A model generated the notes under the pieces. That model was not told the DNA's origin. It worked only from the letters and a program-made list of their open reading frames with translations, and searched no databases. A stretch of 64,000 nt of DNA from Mucilaginibacter pedocola (lineage in GTDB: Bacteria > Bacteroidota > Bacteroidia > Sphingobacteriales > Sphingobacteriaceae), in the NCBI RefSeq assembly GCF_002013915.1, contig NZ_MBTF01000035.1:248001-312000 (forward strand), given 5' to 3'. Positions within the stretch are counted from its first letter, which is position 1. The number at the start of each line of letters is the position of its first letter. The translations under genes were made by a program, and so were the position numbers. Of the stretch, positions 18,563 through 26,329 are shown one piece after another.

Positions 18563-18712
18563 ATGGAAATAATTGCAGAGTTTTTCAGCTTTTTAAGGCA
18601 CCGGAAAAAGTATTGGTTGTGGCCTATATTCTTCCTGCTCATCTTCTTCGGGGCGCTTATTGCGCTGGCGCACGGTTCGGCTTTGGCTCCCTTTATTTAT
18701 TCGCTTTTCTGA
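18563..18712 (+). CDS. DUF5989-like 49-residue membrane protein
   Basis: A short open frame starting MEIIAEFFSFLRHRKKYWLW and continuing into one strongly hydrophobic segment (PIFFLLIFFGALIALAHGSA), ending IYSLF. The F-x-F-L-x-x-R-K-x-x-W-L-x-P start and single helix match the small DUF5989-type proteins usually found between SxtJ and the carbamoyltransferase. It sits 2 bp after SxtJ and 3 bp before the carbamoyltransferase. Its position, length and composition support it as a real gene despite its size. Function unknown; perhaps a membrane adaptor. Confidence 0.8.
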   Translation: MEIIAEFFSFLRHRKKYWLWPIFFLLIFFGALIALAHGSALAPFIYSLF

Positions 18713-18715
18713 ACC

Positions 18716-20491
18716 ATGTACATCCTCGGGATCTCCGCTTTTTACCACGATAGCGCCGCCTGCCTTATTCATCACGATGAGGTAATTGCTGCCGCGCAAG
18801 AAGAGCGTTTTTCGAGGATAAAGAACGATGCGGCTTTCCCTGCTGAGGCTATTAAATATTGCTTGCGCGAAGCGGGTATTACCCTTGCCGACATAGAACA
18901 CGTAGTGTTTTACGAAAAGCCTTTCCTGAAATTCGAGCGGCTGCTGGAAAGTTATGTAGCCACTGCGCCGTTCGGTTTACGCTCGTTCCTGAAAGCTATA
19001 CCCCTTTGGCTGCGCGAAAAACTTTTCCAAAAGCGCCTCATCAACCGCGAGCTAAACAACATCGATGCAGCTTGGCCAAAGCGTAACCATAAACTGCTCT
19101 TCACCGGGCATCACCAGTCGCACGCGGCATCCGGCTATTATCCTTCTCCATTTGAAAAGGCGCTTATACTTACTATTGATGGCGTAGGCGAGTGGACCAC
19201 CACCTCGGCATGGATAGGCGCGGGCAACACACTCAGTATGGTTAGCGATATGCCTTTCCCGCACTCGTTGGGTTTGCTTTATTCGGCGTTCACCCAATAC
19301 CTCGGCTTTAAAGTAAACAGTGACGAATACAAAGTGATGGGTTTGGCGCCTTACGGACAGCCACGATTTGCCGAGTTGATATTGCGGGAGATAGTCGATC
19401 TAAAACCCAATGGCTCCTTTCAACTCAACATGTGCTACTTCGATTTCATGGGCGGGCTATCCATGATCAATAAGCACTTCATCAAGCTATTTGGCAAACC
19501 CGCGAGGCTGCCGGACGCGGAGATAGATGAGTTTTATATGGATGTGGCGGCTTCTATCCAGTCGGTTACCGAGCGCATCCTCATCACTATGGTCACTTTT
19601 CTATCAGAGAAACATCAACTAACCGACTTGTGCCTTGCCGGCGGTGTTGCCCTTAATTGCGTAGCCAACGGAAAGTTGCTTAAACACACGCCCATCAAAC
19701 GCCTTTGGGTGCAACCTGCGGCAGGCGATGCGGGTGGGGCCTTGGGTGCTGCTTTTGCTGCGCGATACTTACACCTTAAATTTACCAGACAAGCCAAAGA
19801 AGGCGATAGCATGAAGCAGTCATTGCTTGGCCCTGCATGGTCCACCGCCGAAGTGGAGGATGCTTTGCGGGCAGAAGCATTAAGCTATCATATCTTGGTC
19901 GATGATGAATTTCTGCAGGCGGTTGCAAACTACATTAATGATGGCAAAGTGGTCGGATGGTTTTCTGGGCGGATGGAGTTTGGGCCCCGGGCCTTAGGCG
20001 CGCGCAGCATCCTTGGCGATTGCCGCGGCGCGGATATGCAGCGGCACATCAATATGAAGGTGAAGTTTCGCGAGTCGTTCCGGCCCTTCGCCCCTGCTAT
20101 ATTGGAGGAGCATGCTGCACAGTATTACGATATCGCACAAAGCAGCCCATATATGCTTATTGTTGCCGATCTGCTGCAGGAGTATCAGCGCGCATCCAAT
20201 GCCGATGTAAAAGGTTTCGAAAAACTGAAGGATATATCATCTCCCTTCCCGGCGGTAACTCATGTTGATAGTACCTCGCGGTTGCAAACCATCGGCCCTG
20301 CCAACGGGAAGTTCTATCAATTGCTACGGGCCTTTTATCAACTCACGGGCTGCCCCGCTATCGTAAATACCTCCTTCAATGTAAAAGATCAGCCGATCGT
20401 TTGCTCGCCTGCCGATGCCATCGACTGCTTCCTTAAAACCGACATAGATGTGCTCGCCATCGAGAATATCATCGTGCTGAAACAGCATTAA
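18716..20491 (+). CDS. Carbamoyltransferase (NodU/CmcH/TobZ family)
   Basis: A 591-residue enzyme of the O-carbamoyltransferase family, which makes carbamoyl-adenylate from carbamoyl phosphate and ATP and moves the carbamoyl group to a hydroxyl. The N-terminal Kae1-like domain shows ILGISAFYHDSAACLI, FTGHHQSHAASGYYPSPF (metal-binding histidines), LTIDGVGEW and LCLAGGVALNCVANGK. The C-terminal half has FSGRMEFGPRALGARSILGD and FRESFRPFAPAILEE, typical of the family. Length is normal. Relatives act on nodulation factors, antibiotics and toxins; here, next to an SGNH membrane protein, a cell-surface glycan or lipid is a plausible acceptor, but this is inference. Confidence 0.92.
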   Translation: MYILGISAFYHDSAACLIHHDEVIAAAQEERFSRIKNDAAFPAEAIKYCLREAGITLADIEHVVFYEKPFLKFERLLESYVATAPFGLRSFLKAIPLWLREKLFQKRLINRELNNIDAAWPKRNHKLLFTGHHQSHAASGYYPSPFEKALILTIDGVGEWTTTSAWIGAGNTLSMVSDMPFPHSLGLLYSAFTQYLGFKVNSDEYKVMGLAPYGQPRFAELILREIVDLKPNGSFQLNMCYFDFMGGLSMINKHFIKLFGKPARLPDAEIDEFYMDVAASIQSVTERILITMVTFLSEKHQLTDLCLAGGVALNCVANGKLLKHTPIKRLWVQPAAGDAGGALGAAFAARYLHLKFTRQAKEGDSMKQSLLGPAWSTAEVEDALRAEALSYHILVDDEFLQAVANYINDGKVVGWFSGRMEFGPRALGARSILGDCRGADMQRHINMKVKFRESFRPFAPAILEEHAAQYYDIAQSSPYMLIVADLLQEYQRASNADVKGFEKLKDISSPFPAVTHVDSTSRLQTIGPANGKFYQLLRAFYQLTGCPAIVNTSFNVKDQPIVCSPADAIDCFLKTDIDVLAIENIIVLKQH

Positions 20492-20649
20492 GCAAATATC
20501 AATTTGGTGTTACAAGTGGCTAAGCGAGTGTCAAACAATTGCTTGGCTAATAAGGACTTTTGTTAAACTCAAACGTCATTGTACGGTGGATAGCCCGCCG
20601 CGTATTGCCGTTTTTGTAAGCATAGCTCATAATTTTTAGTTGGTTAAAG

Positions 20650-20679
20650 CCGGTCGCAATAAATTGCGCCGGTTTTTTT
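20650..20679 (+). terminator. Intrinsic terminator between carbamoyltransferase and AraC regulator
   Basis: CCGGTCGCAA pairs with TTGCGCCGG (one bulged T) and is followed by seven Ts. It lies ~160 bp after the carbamoyltransferase stop and 90 bp before the AraC start. The distance leaves room for a long 3' UTR or a small RNA in 20492-20650. That stretch also holds two TGGCTAA copies 27 bp apart, resembling half-sites of the neighbouring AraC-type operators but not in the 21-bp arrangement. Confidence 0.65.
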
Positions 20680-20769
20680 GAATGATACCGCAGCAAATAT
20701 GTTACGTACAGTTTCATACATATTTATTAAATTAGGCGTAGCTAACCAATATACCCCCGGTATTATAGT

Positions 20770-21633
20770 ATGAGAATTTTTCGTGAGAACATTGTAAGCC
20801 CCGACAATCAGGTGGTTGTTAAGGAGGAGAGTTTTAAATATAACGACTTCCCTTTCCATTTTCATCCCGAGTACGAGATCATCCTGATACTCGAAGGCAA
20901 CGGGCGGCGCATTATTGGCGATAGTATTACCGAGTTTAGCGGGGTAGATCTTTGCATGTTCGGCTCTAACCTGCCGCATACGTTTTTCACCCGGGGGCTT
21001 AGCGATAACGAAGCCATTAAGCAGGTGGTGATACAATTCCACGAGAATTTCCTCGGCCCCGGCTTTTTCGAGCGGAAACCTTTTAAGAGCATAAAAGAAC
21101 TATTGCAGCGTTCCAGCCAGGGCATTGTTTTCACCGGCGAAACCCGGCAGAAAATGATCAAACAGATAGGCAACCTGGTAGGCCTTGGCTCCGCCGAAAC
21201 GCTGATAGGCTTGTTAGGCATCCTGCAAGATCTTTCCCTTTCCAAAGACTACAACGTGTTATCAAGCCCCGGCTTTATCCACGACCTCGACCTGGACGAC
21301 TCCACCCGCATGAGCAAGGTATACGATTATATCCTCGCCAACTTTAAACGCGACCTCTCGCTGGATGAGGTAGCCTCGATAGCTTATTTATCGCCCTCGG
21401 CCTTTTGCCGTTACTTTAAAAAGTTCACCCGCAAAACCTTATCTGAGTTTATGGTGGATCTGCGTATCGGCTATGCCTGCAAATTGCTGCAAACCAATAG
21501 TATGGGTATATCGCAGGTAAGCGTGGAGTCGGGCTTTAATAATGTGTCGTACTTCAACCGCAAATTCAAAACCATAAAAGGCGAAACACCAATGGAGTAT
21601 CAGCGCCATTTCACGGTGAAAAAGGCGCACTAG
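20770..21633 (+). CDS. AraC-family transcriptional regulator of the sugar-oxidation region
   Basis: A 287-residue regulator. Residues ~10-95 form a cupin-like sensor (FPFHFHPEYEIILILEGNGRRIIGD), and ~185-285 are two helix-turn-helix motifs of the AraC type (LSLDEVASIAYLSPSAFCRYFKKFTRKT, then GISQVSVESGFNNVSYFNRKFK and the family ending GETPMEYQRHF). Such proteins bind tandem direct repeats about 21 bp apart next to the promoter. Exactly that arrangement occurs immediately downstream and before two more promoters in this region (see the sites at 21650, 22534 and 26150), so it probably activates the HAD, ABC importer and dehydrogenase genes in response to the imported sugar. Confidence 0.92.
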   Translation: MRIFRENIVSPDNQVVVKEESFKYNDFPFHFHPEYEIILILEGNGRRIIGDSITEFSGVDLCMFGSNLPHTFFTRGLSDNEAIKQVVIQFHENFLGPGFFERKPFKSIKELLQRSSQGIVFTGETRQKMIKQIGNLVGLGSAETLIGLLGILQDLSLSKDYNVLSSPGFIHDLDLDDSTRMSKVYDYILANFKRDLSLDEVASIAYLSPSAFCRYFKKFTRKTLSEFMVDLRIGYACKLLQTNSMGISQVSVESGFNNVSYFNRKFKTIKGETPMEYQRHFTVKKAH

Positions 21634-21649
21634 GCCCTTGCCTAAAATG

Positions 21650-21713
21650 GTCAATAGGGTACAAGTTTTCGTCAATATGGTTAGTGCGGTCATCGGCATA
21701 AATAGGCAATTTG
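21650..21713 (+). promoter_or_regulatory. AraC-type direct repeat and promoter, copy 1 (before HAD gene)
   Basis: Half-sites GTCAATAGGGTAC (from 21650) and GTCAATATGGTTA (from 21671) start exactly 21 bp apart and fit the pattern G(TC or CT)AA-N4-GT. A CAATTTG box at 21707, 36 bp after the second half-site start, is a degenerate Bacteroidota -7 element. The two neighbouring promoters have the same layout. Binding by the AraC protein encoded at 20770 is inference. Confidence 0.6.
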
Positions 21714-21789
21714 CGTCTATAAACAGATGCCCTTTTCAGCGGCAATAATAAACCTGAATTGCTTTACAGCAAGCCCTATTAAACTACAG

Positions 21790-22509
21790 ATGAAAACAGC
21801 CAAAGCACTTTTGTTCGATTTGGATGGCACTTTAATTGATTCGGAGAACAGCCATTACCGTTGCTGGAATGCTTTGGTGACCCTTTTCGGCCACAACCTG
21901 CCGCACGATGTTTACATGGCATCGTATTCCGGCGTGGCATTAGCTATCAACGCCCAACGGCTTATCGATGAATTCTCACTCGATATTTCGCTAAAGGATA
22001 TGATCGCCAAGCGCGAAGAACTGATGCTGGAAACCTTCCGTACCGATGATATCGTGCACATGCCTTATGCTTTGGGTATCATCAACCATTTTAACGCGTT
22101 GGGTGTGCAGTTGGTACTGGTAACATCAAGTTCGGCCGATGAGGTTGCCGTTATACTGGAGCGCGCGAACCTCATGGGTTATTTCGGCCTCATCATTACA
22201 CGCGATGATGTATCTAACGCAAAGCCCCATCCCGAACCATATTTAAAAGCGGTAGAAAAACTGGGCCTTACCAAAGAAGAATGCATCGTAATAGAAGATA
22301 CGCTTACGGGAGTAGATTCGGCCACTAATGCCGGTATTGCCTGCGTGGCGGTTCACCCCGATCCAACGGATGAATTTAAAGCGGCCTGCCGTGCCGATGC
22401 CCTTTGCAACGGTTTGCGAGAGGTGCAGCGATACCTGGAGGATGAGTACAGTTTTGGCGTTGTAAGTGGTACAGTTGACCGCGCTGCTGTTGCTGTCCCC
22501 GTTAATTGA
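21790..22509 (+). CDS. HAD-superfamily sugar phosphatase / phosphomutase-like protein
   Basis: A 239-residue protein starting MKTAKALLFDLDGTLIDSE. The frame is open upstream to an ATG at 21727, but that adds 21 residues that do not fit the family, so 21790 is preferred. HAD motifs: DLDGT (motif I, nucleophile and acid/base Asp), VTSSS (motif II), Lys in ISNAKPHPEPY-type context (VSNAKPHPEPYL, motif III) and VIEDTLTGV (motif IV). The helical cap between motifs I and II places it with beta-phosphoglucomutase-like phosphatases. It likely acts on a sugar phosphate in this catabolic region. Whether it is a phosphatase or mutase cannot be decided. Confidence 0.85.
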   Translation: MKTAKALLFDLDGTLIDSENSHYRCWNALVTLFGHNLPHDVYMASYSGVALAINAQRLIDEFSLDISLKDMIAKREELMLETFRTDDIVHMPYALGIINHFNALGVQLVLVTSSSADEVAVILERANLMGYFGLIITRDDVSNAKPHPEPYLKAVEKLGLTKEECIVIEDTLTGVDSATNAGIACVAVHPDPTDEFKAACRADALCNGLREVQRYLEDEYSFGVVSGTVDRAAVAVPVN

Positions 22510-22533
22510 ACGCCGGAATTACAGGTAAAACCA

Positions 22534-22597
22534 GTCAAATAAGTACCATAACCGGCTAAAGGAGTATTAATAATGTACGCTAATTGCGGCATTTTTG
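22534..22597 (+). promoter_or_regulatory. AraC-type direct repeat and promoter, copy 2 (before ABC importer)
   Basis: Half-sites GTCAAATAAGTAC (from 22534) and GCTAAAGGAGTAT (from 22555) are 21 bp apart. A -7-like CATTTTTG follows at 22590-22597, 35 bp after the second half-site start, so the repeat abuts the -33 position as expected for an AraC-type activator. A 6-bp perfect hairpin (GCGGCA 22586-22591 with TGCCGC 22600-22605) overlaps the -7 box. The importer gene starts at 22629. Confidence 0.65.
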
Positions 22598-22628
22598 TGT
22601 GCCGCTTACCCATATCCCAAACTATCAT

Positions 22629-23564
22629 ATGAAACTATCTGCGAAGATCATCCTGCTTGCAGCGCTGCTCAACTTCGGCTGCAAACGAAACGATAAACCT
22701 ACCATTGCCTTTATAGCAGGCGCCGCAACCGATTTTTGGACCCTTGCCGAAAAAGGCACCAACCAGGCCGCCAAAGAACTGCCAGGCTATAACGTGATAT
22801 TTAAATACACTACAGATGGCGCCACCGAAGAACAAAAGCGCGTGGTAGACGATCTGCTGGTGAACGGCGTAAGCGGCATAGCCATTGCCCCCTTGGATCC
22901 TATTAACCAGAAACCATTTATTGATGCTACTGCCGAGCAAGTCCCAGTGGTTATTACCGATAGCGATATCCCCGGCAGCAAACGCCTGTGCTATTTGGGC
23001 ACCAGCAACATACAGGCAGGTAAAGCGGCGGGCCAGTTAATAAAAACCGCCCTGCCCAAAGGCGGCAAGGTGATGTTATTTGTAGGCAAGGCCGATGCGC
23101 AAAATGCCAAAGAAAGAATAACCGGGCTGGAGGAAGAACTGAAAGACTCGGGCATTACCATTGTAGGCATTAAAACCGATAACATAGACCGCGTACGTGC
23201 CAAGGCCAATGTGAACGATGTGCTGGTATCAAACCCCGAGGTGGGCTGCTTTGTAGGCCTATGGAGTTATAATGGCCCCGCCATACTCAATGCCGTAAAA
23301 GAATCGGGCAAATTGGCGAGTGTAAAAATTGTATGCTTTGATGAAGAGCAGGAGACTTTGCAAGGTGTGCAAAAAGGCGAGATAGTAGGCACTGTGGTGC
23401 AACAGCCTTACGAGTTCGGTTACCAGTCGGTAAAGCTGTTGGCCAAGTATATCTCTGGTGATAAAAAGTCGGCGCCGGGCGAGGTGATCATCCCGGCAAC
23501 CATCATCAACCACGATAATGTGGAGGGTTTTATTGCTAAAATGAAAGCCATCAGGGCCAAGTAA
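22629..23564 (+). CDS. Sugar ABC transporter substrate-binding lipoprotein (ribose type)
   Basis: A 311-residue periplasmic-binding-protein-type-1 sugar receptor. The ATG at 22629 gives a lipoprotein signal with lipobox LLNFGC (Cys18); an upstream ATG at 22584 would only add residues before the signal. Family features include the opening PTIAFIAGAATDFWTLAEKGTNQAAKEL, GVSGIAIAPLDP, VVITDSDIPG and the hinge strand GEIVGTVVQQPYEFGYQSVKLL. It captures a sugar for the ATPase and permease encoded 21 bp and further downstream. High-affinity sugar ABC importers are unusual in glycan-degrading Bacteroidota, which mostly use SusCD and MFS porters. Confidence 0.9.
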   Translation: MKLSAKIILLAALLNFGCKRNDKPTIAFIAGAATDFWTLAEKGTNQAAKELPGYNVIFKYTTDGATEEQKRVVDDLLVNGVSGIAIAPLDPINQKPFIDATAEQVPVVITDSDIPGSKRLCYLGTSNIQAGKAAGQLIKTALPKGGKVMLFVGKADAQNAKERITGLEEELKDSGITIVGIKTDNIDRVRAKANVNDVLVSNPEVGCFVGLWSYNGPAILNAVKESGKLASVKIVCFDEEQETLQGVQKGEIVGTVVQQPYEFGYQSVKLLAKYISGDKKSAPGEVIIPATIINHDNVEGFIAKMKAIRAK

Positions 23565-23585
23565 TTCCTGCTATCTGAAAATTAT

Positions 23586-25100
23586 ATGTCTGCAGATATT
23601 GTGAGTGGAACGCCGGGCCCTTTCATCCGGATGAAGGGCATCAGCAAAGCTTTCGGAGCGTTCAGGGCTCTGGATGATGTGAATATCGATATTCGTCCGG
23701 GCGAGGTGCTGGCCCTGTTGGGCGAGAACGGTGCCGGGAAATCTACCCTGATGAAGATTCTCAGCGGTATCCATATACCCACCGGCGGCGAGATAGATAT
23801 TGATGGTGTTAAACAAACTATCGATTCGGTAAAAACGGCGCAGCAATTGGGCATCATCCTCATTCATCAGGAACTGAACCTGCTGGACAACCTTGATGTG
23901 GCGGGCAACATCTTTTTAGGGCGCGAACCAACGGGGCGCTTCAAACTGGTAGACAAGCAAAAGATGTATGCCGATGCTGCTGAACTTTTGAAATTGTTCG
24001 GGCTGAAGATATCGCCCCAAACCAGCGTGAGCAAACTCTCGATAGCTGAGCAGCAACTCATCGAGATCATCAAGGCACTCTCGCAAAATGCGCGGGTGAT
24101 CATTATGGATGAGCCTACCTCCAGCCTCACTTTAAAAGAAACCGAACTGCTTTTCGGCATTATAAGCGGCCTGAAAGCAAAGGGCATATCGGTAGTATAC
24201 ATATCGCATCGGCTGAACGAAGTTACCCAAATAGCCGACCGTGCCATTGTACTAAAGGATGGCAAAAATTCCGGCGAATTGGCACGCGAGGATATCAACC
24301 ACGATAATTTGGTGAAGCTGATGATAGGCCGCGATATTTTCAAGGCCGAGCAGGAGGGGTGGGCTTACAAACCCGAGTATTCTTTTGAGGCCATAGATAT
24401 AAGCACTTACCGCTACCCCGGCAACAAAATAAACCTTCGATTGGTTGGCGGGGAGATACTGGGTATATCGGGCCTGGTAGGTGCGGGCCGTACAGAACTG
24501 GTGAATACCTTTTTCGGTATACACAAACCCGCCGGCGGGTACCTGCGCCTTAATGGCGCGGATAAACGTATCAACACCCCCGACGATGCCATAGCCAGCG
24601 GGATTTTTTTAGTGCCCGAAGACCGGCGCAGCCAGGGGATCATCGTATCGATGGATATCGTTCAAAATACCACGCTGCCCAACCTTGGCCCCAATTCATC
24701 GGGCGGAATCATCAGCAACAAGAAAGAGAATGAGGCTACTGCAAAGGTGGCCAAAGAACTGAACGTAAGAGCACCGGGCTTAACCACCTTGTTGAAGAAC
24801 TTGAGCGGTGGTAACCAGCAAAAGGTGGCCATTGGCAAGTGGTTATCGCGCAGCCCCAGCCTGCTGATATTTGATGAACCTACCCGTGGCGTAGATATTG
24901 GCGCCAAGGCCGAGATATACGCCATTATGCGCAACCTGGCCAAGCAGGGGGTAATGATACTGGTAGTGAGTTCGGATATGGAAGAGATCATCAACATCAG
25001 CCACCGCATTTTGGTGATGCACGAGGGCAAGATTTCGGGCGAGTTGATGCCTGCCGATTTTACAGAAGAAAATATTATGCGCCACGCGGTGGGGCTGTAG
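23586..25100 (+). CDS. Sugar ABC transporter ATPase, double-domain (RbsA/MglA type)
   Basis: A 504-residue protein with two fused ABC domains, which powers sugar uptake. The first domain has a full Walker A (GENGAGKST), an ABC signature in the form LSIAEQQLIEII, and Walker B VIIMDEPTSSL. The second has the usual degenerate Walker A of this subfamily (SGLVGAGRTEL), signature LSGGNQQKVAIGKWL and Walker B LLIFDEPTRGVD. Length and layout are typical of RbsA/MglA/XylG. It starts 21 bp after the binding protein and ends 12 bp before the permease, so the three form one operon. The sugar cannot be read from the sequence. Confidence 0.95.
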   Translation: MSADIVSGTPGPFIRMKGISKAFGAFRALDDVNIDIRPGEVLALLGENGAGKSTLMKILSGIHIPTGGEIDIDGVKQTIDSVKTAQQLGIILIHQELNLLDNLDVAGNIFLGREPTGRFKLVDKQKMYADAAELLKLFGLKISPQTSVSKLSIAEQQLIEIIKALSQNARVIIMDEPTSSLTLKETELLFGIISGLKAKGISVVYISHRLNEVTQIADRAIVLKDGKNSGELAREDINHDNLVKLMIGRDIFKAEQEGWAYKPEYSFEAIDISTYRYPGNKINLRLVGGEILGISGLVGAGRTELVNTFFGIHKPAGGYLRLNGADKRINTPDDAIASGIFLVPEDRRSQGIIVSMDIVQNTTLPNLGPNSSGGIISNKKENEATAKVAKELNVRAPGLTTLLKNLSGGNQQKVAIGKWLSRSPSLLIFDEPTRGVDIGAKAEIYAIMRNLAKQGVMILVVSSDMEEIINISHRILVMHEGKISGELMPADFTEENIMRHAVGL

Positions 25101-25112
25101 TACTAAAGCAAT

Positions 25113-26060
25113 ATGAAGAAGGAACGAGGGATATTTATAATTTTTGTGGTGTTGTGCGTGCTGGTGTCGATAGGCAACCCCAACTTTTTAGGCGCCGCCA
25201 ACCTGAAGAATACTACGCGGCTCATCGGCATATTCGGTATTTTTAGCATCGGTAGTGGTATTGTTATTATTGGCAGGGGGATAGACCTTGCCGTGGGTTC
25301 GGTGTTCTCATTGGTGGGGGTAATACTCAGTATGTTGCTGGTTACCCATCATGTGGCCTGGCCGCTGGCCATATTGGCGGTGATAGCCTTAAGCCTGCTT
25401 ATCGGCTGGTTCCAGGGAACGCTGATAGCCAAATACAAAATTCAGGCATTTATTGTAACACTTTGCGGCTTGCTTTTTTACCGTGGGATAGCCCGTTTCA
25501 TCTCCAACGATGTAACCATGGGCTTTGGCGATGGCGAAGGTTTTGCAGGAGTGCAGTATTTAGCGGCCGGCAATTTGCTGGGCGTGCCGGTGCCCTTTTT
25601 GTTGATGATACTCATTGCCGTTATAGCAGGCATATTTTTGCATAGGTCGGTTTACGGGCGTTATATTTTTGCCATTGGCCGTAACGAAGAAGCTGCCTTT
25701 TTCTCGGGCATAAACACCAACCGCATGGTGTTGCTTACTTATGTTATTTCGGGTTTGCTTACAGGTATTTCGGGCATATTGCTGGCCTTTTATACCAATG
25801 CAATTGCCCCATCGTCGCACGGTAATTTTTATGAATTGTATGGTATAGCCGCAGCGGTATTGGGCGGTTGCTCCTTAAAAGGCGGCGAGGGTTCTATTGC
25901 GGGCATCATTATTGGTGCGGCCATGCTGCAGGTGATACAGAACCTGGTAAACCTGTTGGGCATACCCAGTTCGCTCAATTTTGCGGTGATGGGGATAGTG
26001 ATACTGATAGGGGTATTGGCTGACAAGTTTTTTATGGGCAGGCAGACAACAACAAAGTGA
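25113..26060 (+). CDS. Sugar ABC transporter permease (RbsC type)
   Basis: A 315-residue inner-membrane permease with about nine to ten hydrophobic helices and the diagnostic GRGIDLAVGSVFSLVG motif; also YKIQAFIVTLCGLLFYRGIARF and AAAVLGGCSLKGGEGS, all typical of the RbsC/BPD_transp_2 family. It ends the importer operon: a perfect-stem terminator lies 21 bp beyond the stop. The gene encodes a single permease and would form a homodimer with the double ATPase, as is usual for this class. Confidence 0.94.
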   Translation: MKKERGIFIIFVVLCVLVSIGNPNFLGAANLKNTTRLIGIFGIFSIGSGIVIIGRGIDLAVGSVFSLVGVILSMLLVTHHVAWPLAILAVIALSLLIGWFQGTLIAKYKIQAFIVTLCGLLFYRGIARFISNDVTMGFGDGEGFAGVQYLAAGNLLGVPVPFLLMILIAVIAGIFLHRSVYGRYIFAIGRNEEAAFFSGINTNRMVLLTYVISGLLTGISGILLAFYTNAIAPSSHGNFYELYGIAAAVLGGCSLKGGEGSIAGIIIGAAMLQVIQNLVNLLGIPSSLNFAVMGIVILIGVLADKFFMGRQTTTK

Positions 26061-26081
26061 TTCTTCCTAGACCTTCCGCAC

Positions 26082-26121
26082 AAGCCGCACCTGCCACCAA
26101 CAGGTGCGGCTTTGTTGTTTT
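26082..26121 (+). terminator. Strong intrinsic terminator after the ABC importer operon
   Basis: AAGCCGCACCTG (26082-26093) pairs perfectly with CAGGTGCGGCTT over a 7-base loop and is followed by a T-rich run. It separates the importer transcript from the dehydrogenase genes, which have their own AraC-type site beginning at 26150. Confidence 0.85.
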
Positions 26122-26149
26122 ATCACCACAATAACACCCTTCAACAAAA

Positions 26150-26214
26150 GTCAACATTGTTCTATTACTGGCTAAAAACGTATCATCTCCCGCCTGCAAA
26201 TTCCATCACTTTTG
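26150..26214 (+). promoter_or_regulatory. AraC-type direct repeat and promoter, copy 3 (before catabolic operon)
   Basis: Half-sites GTCAACATTGTTC (from 26150) and GCTAAAAACGTAT (from 26171) are 21 bp apart and match copies 1 and 2. A -7-like CACTTTTG follows at 26207-26214, 36 bp after the second half-site start. It stands just after the importer terminator, so the SDR-lactonase genes have a separate but co-regulated promoter. Confidence 0.65.
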
Positions 26215-26329
26215 GTGAACGGTTTTGTCATGGTAAAGCGGAATAAAATACAGTATTCTAAGCTTGGGCGATAACCGGCAATACAACCACAAAGGGCCGT
26301 TGCCCCGCATATAAACTACAAAAAACAAC

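Noticed and set aside
20519..20552. Two TGGCTAA copies as a fourth AraC operator
   Set aside because: Their starts are 27 bp apart rather than 21 and lack the GT four bases further in the second copy, so they do not fit the pattern of the other three sites.
21727..21789. Longer start for the HAD gene at 21727
   Set aside because: The extra 21 residues do not resemble HAD N-termini, and they start inside the probable leader just after the AraC-type promoter; MKTAKALLFDLDGT at 21790 is the natural start.
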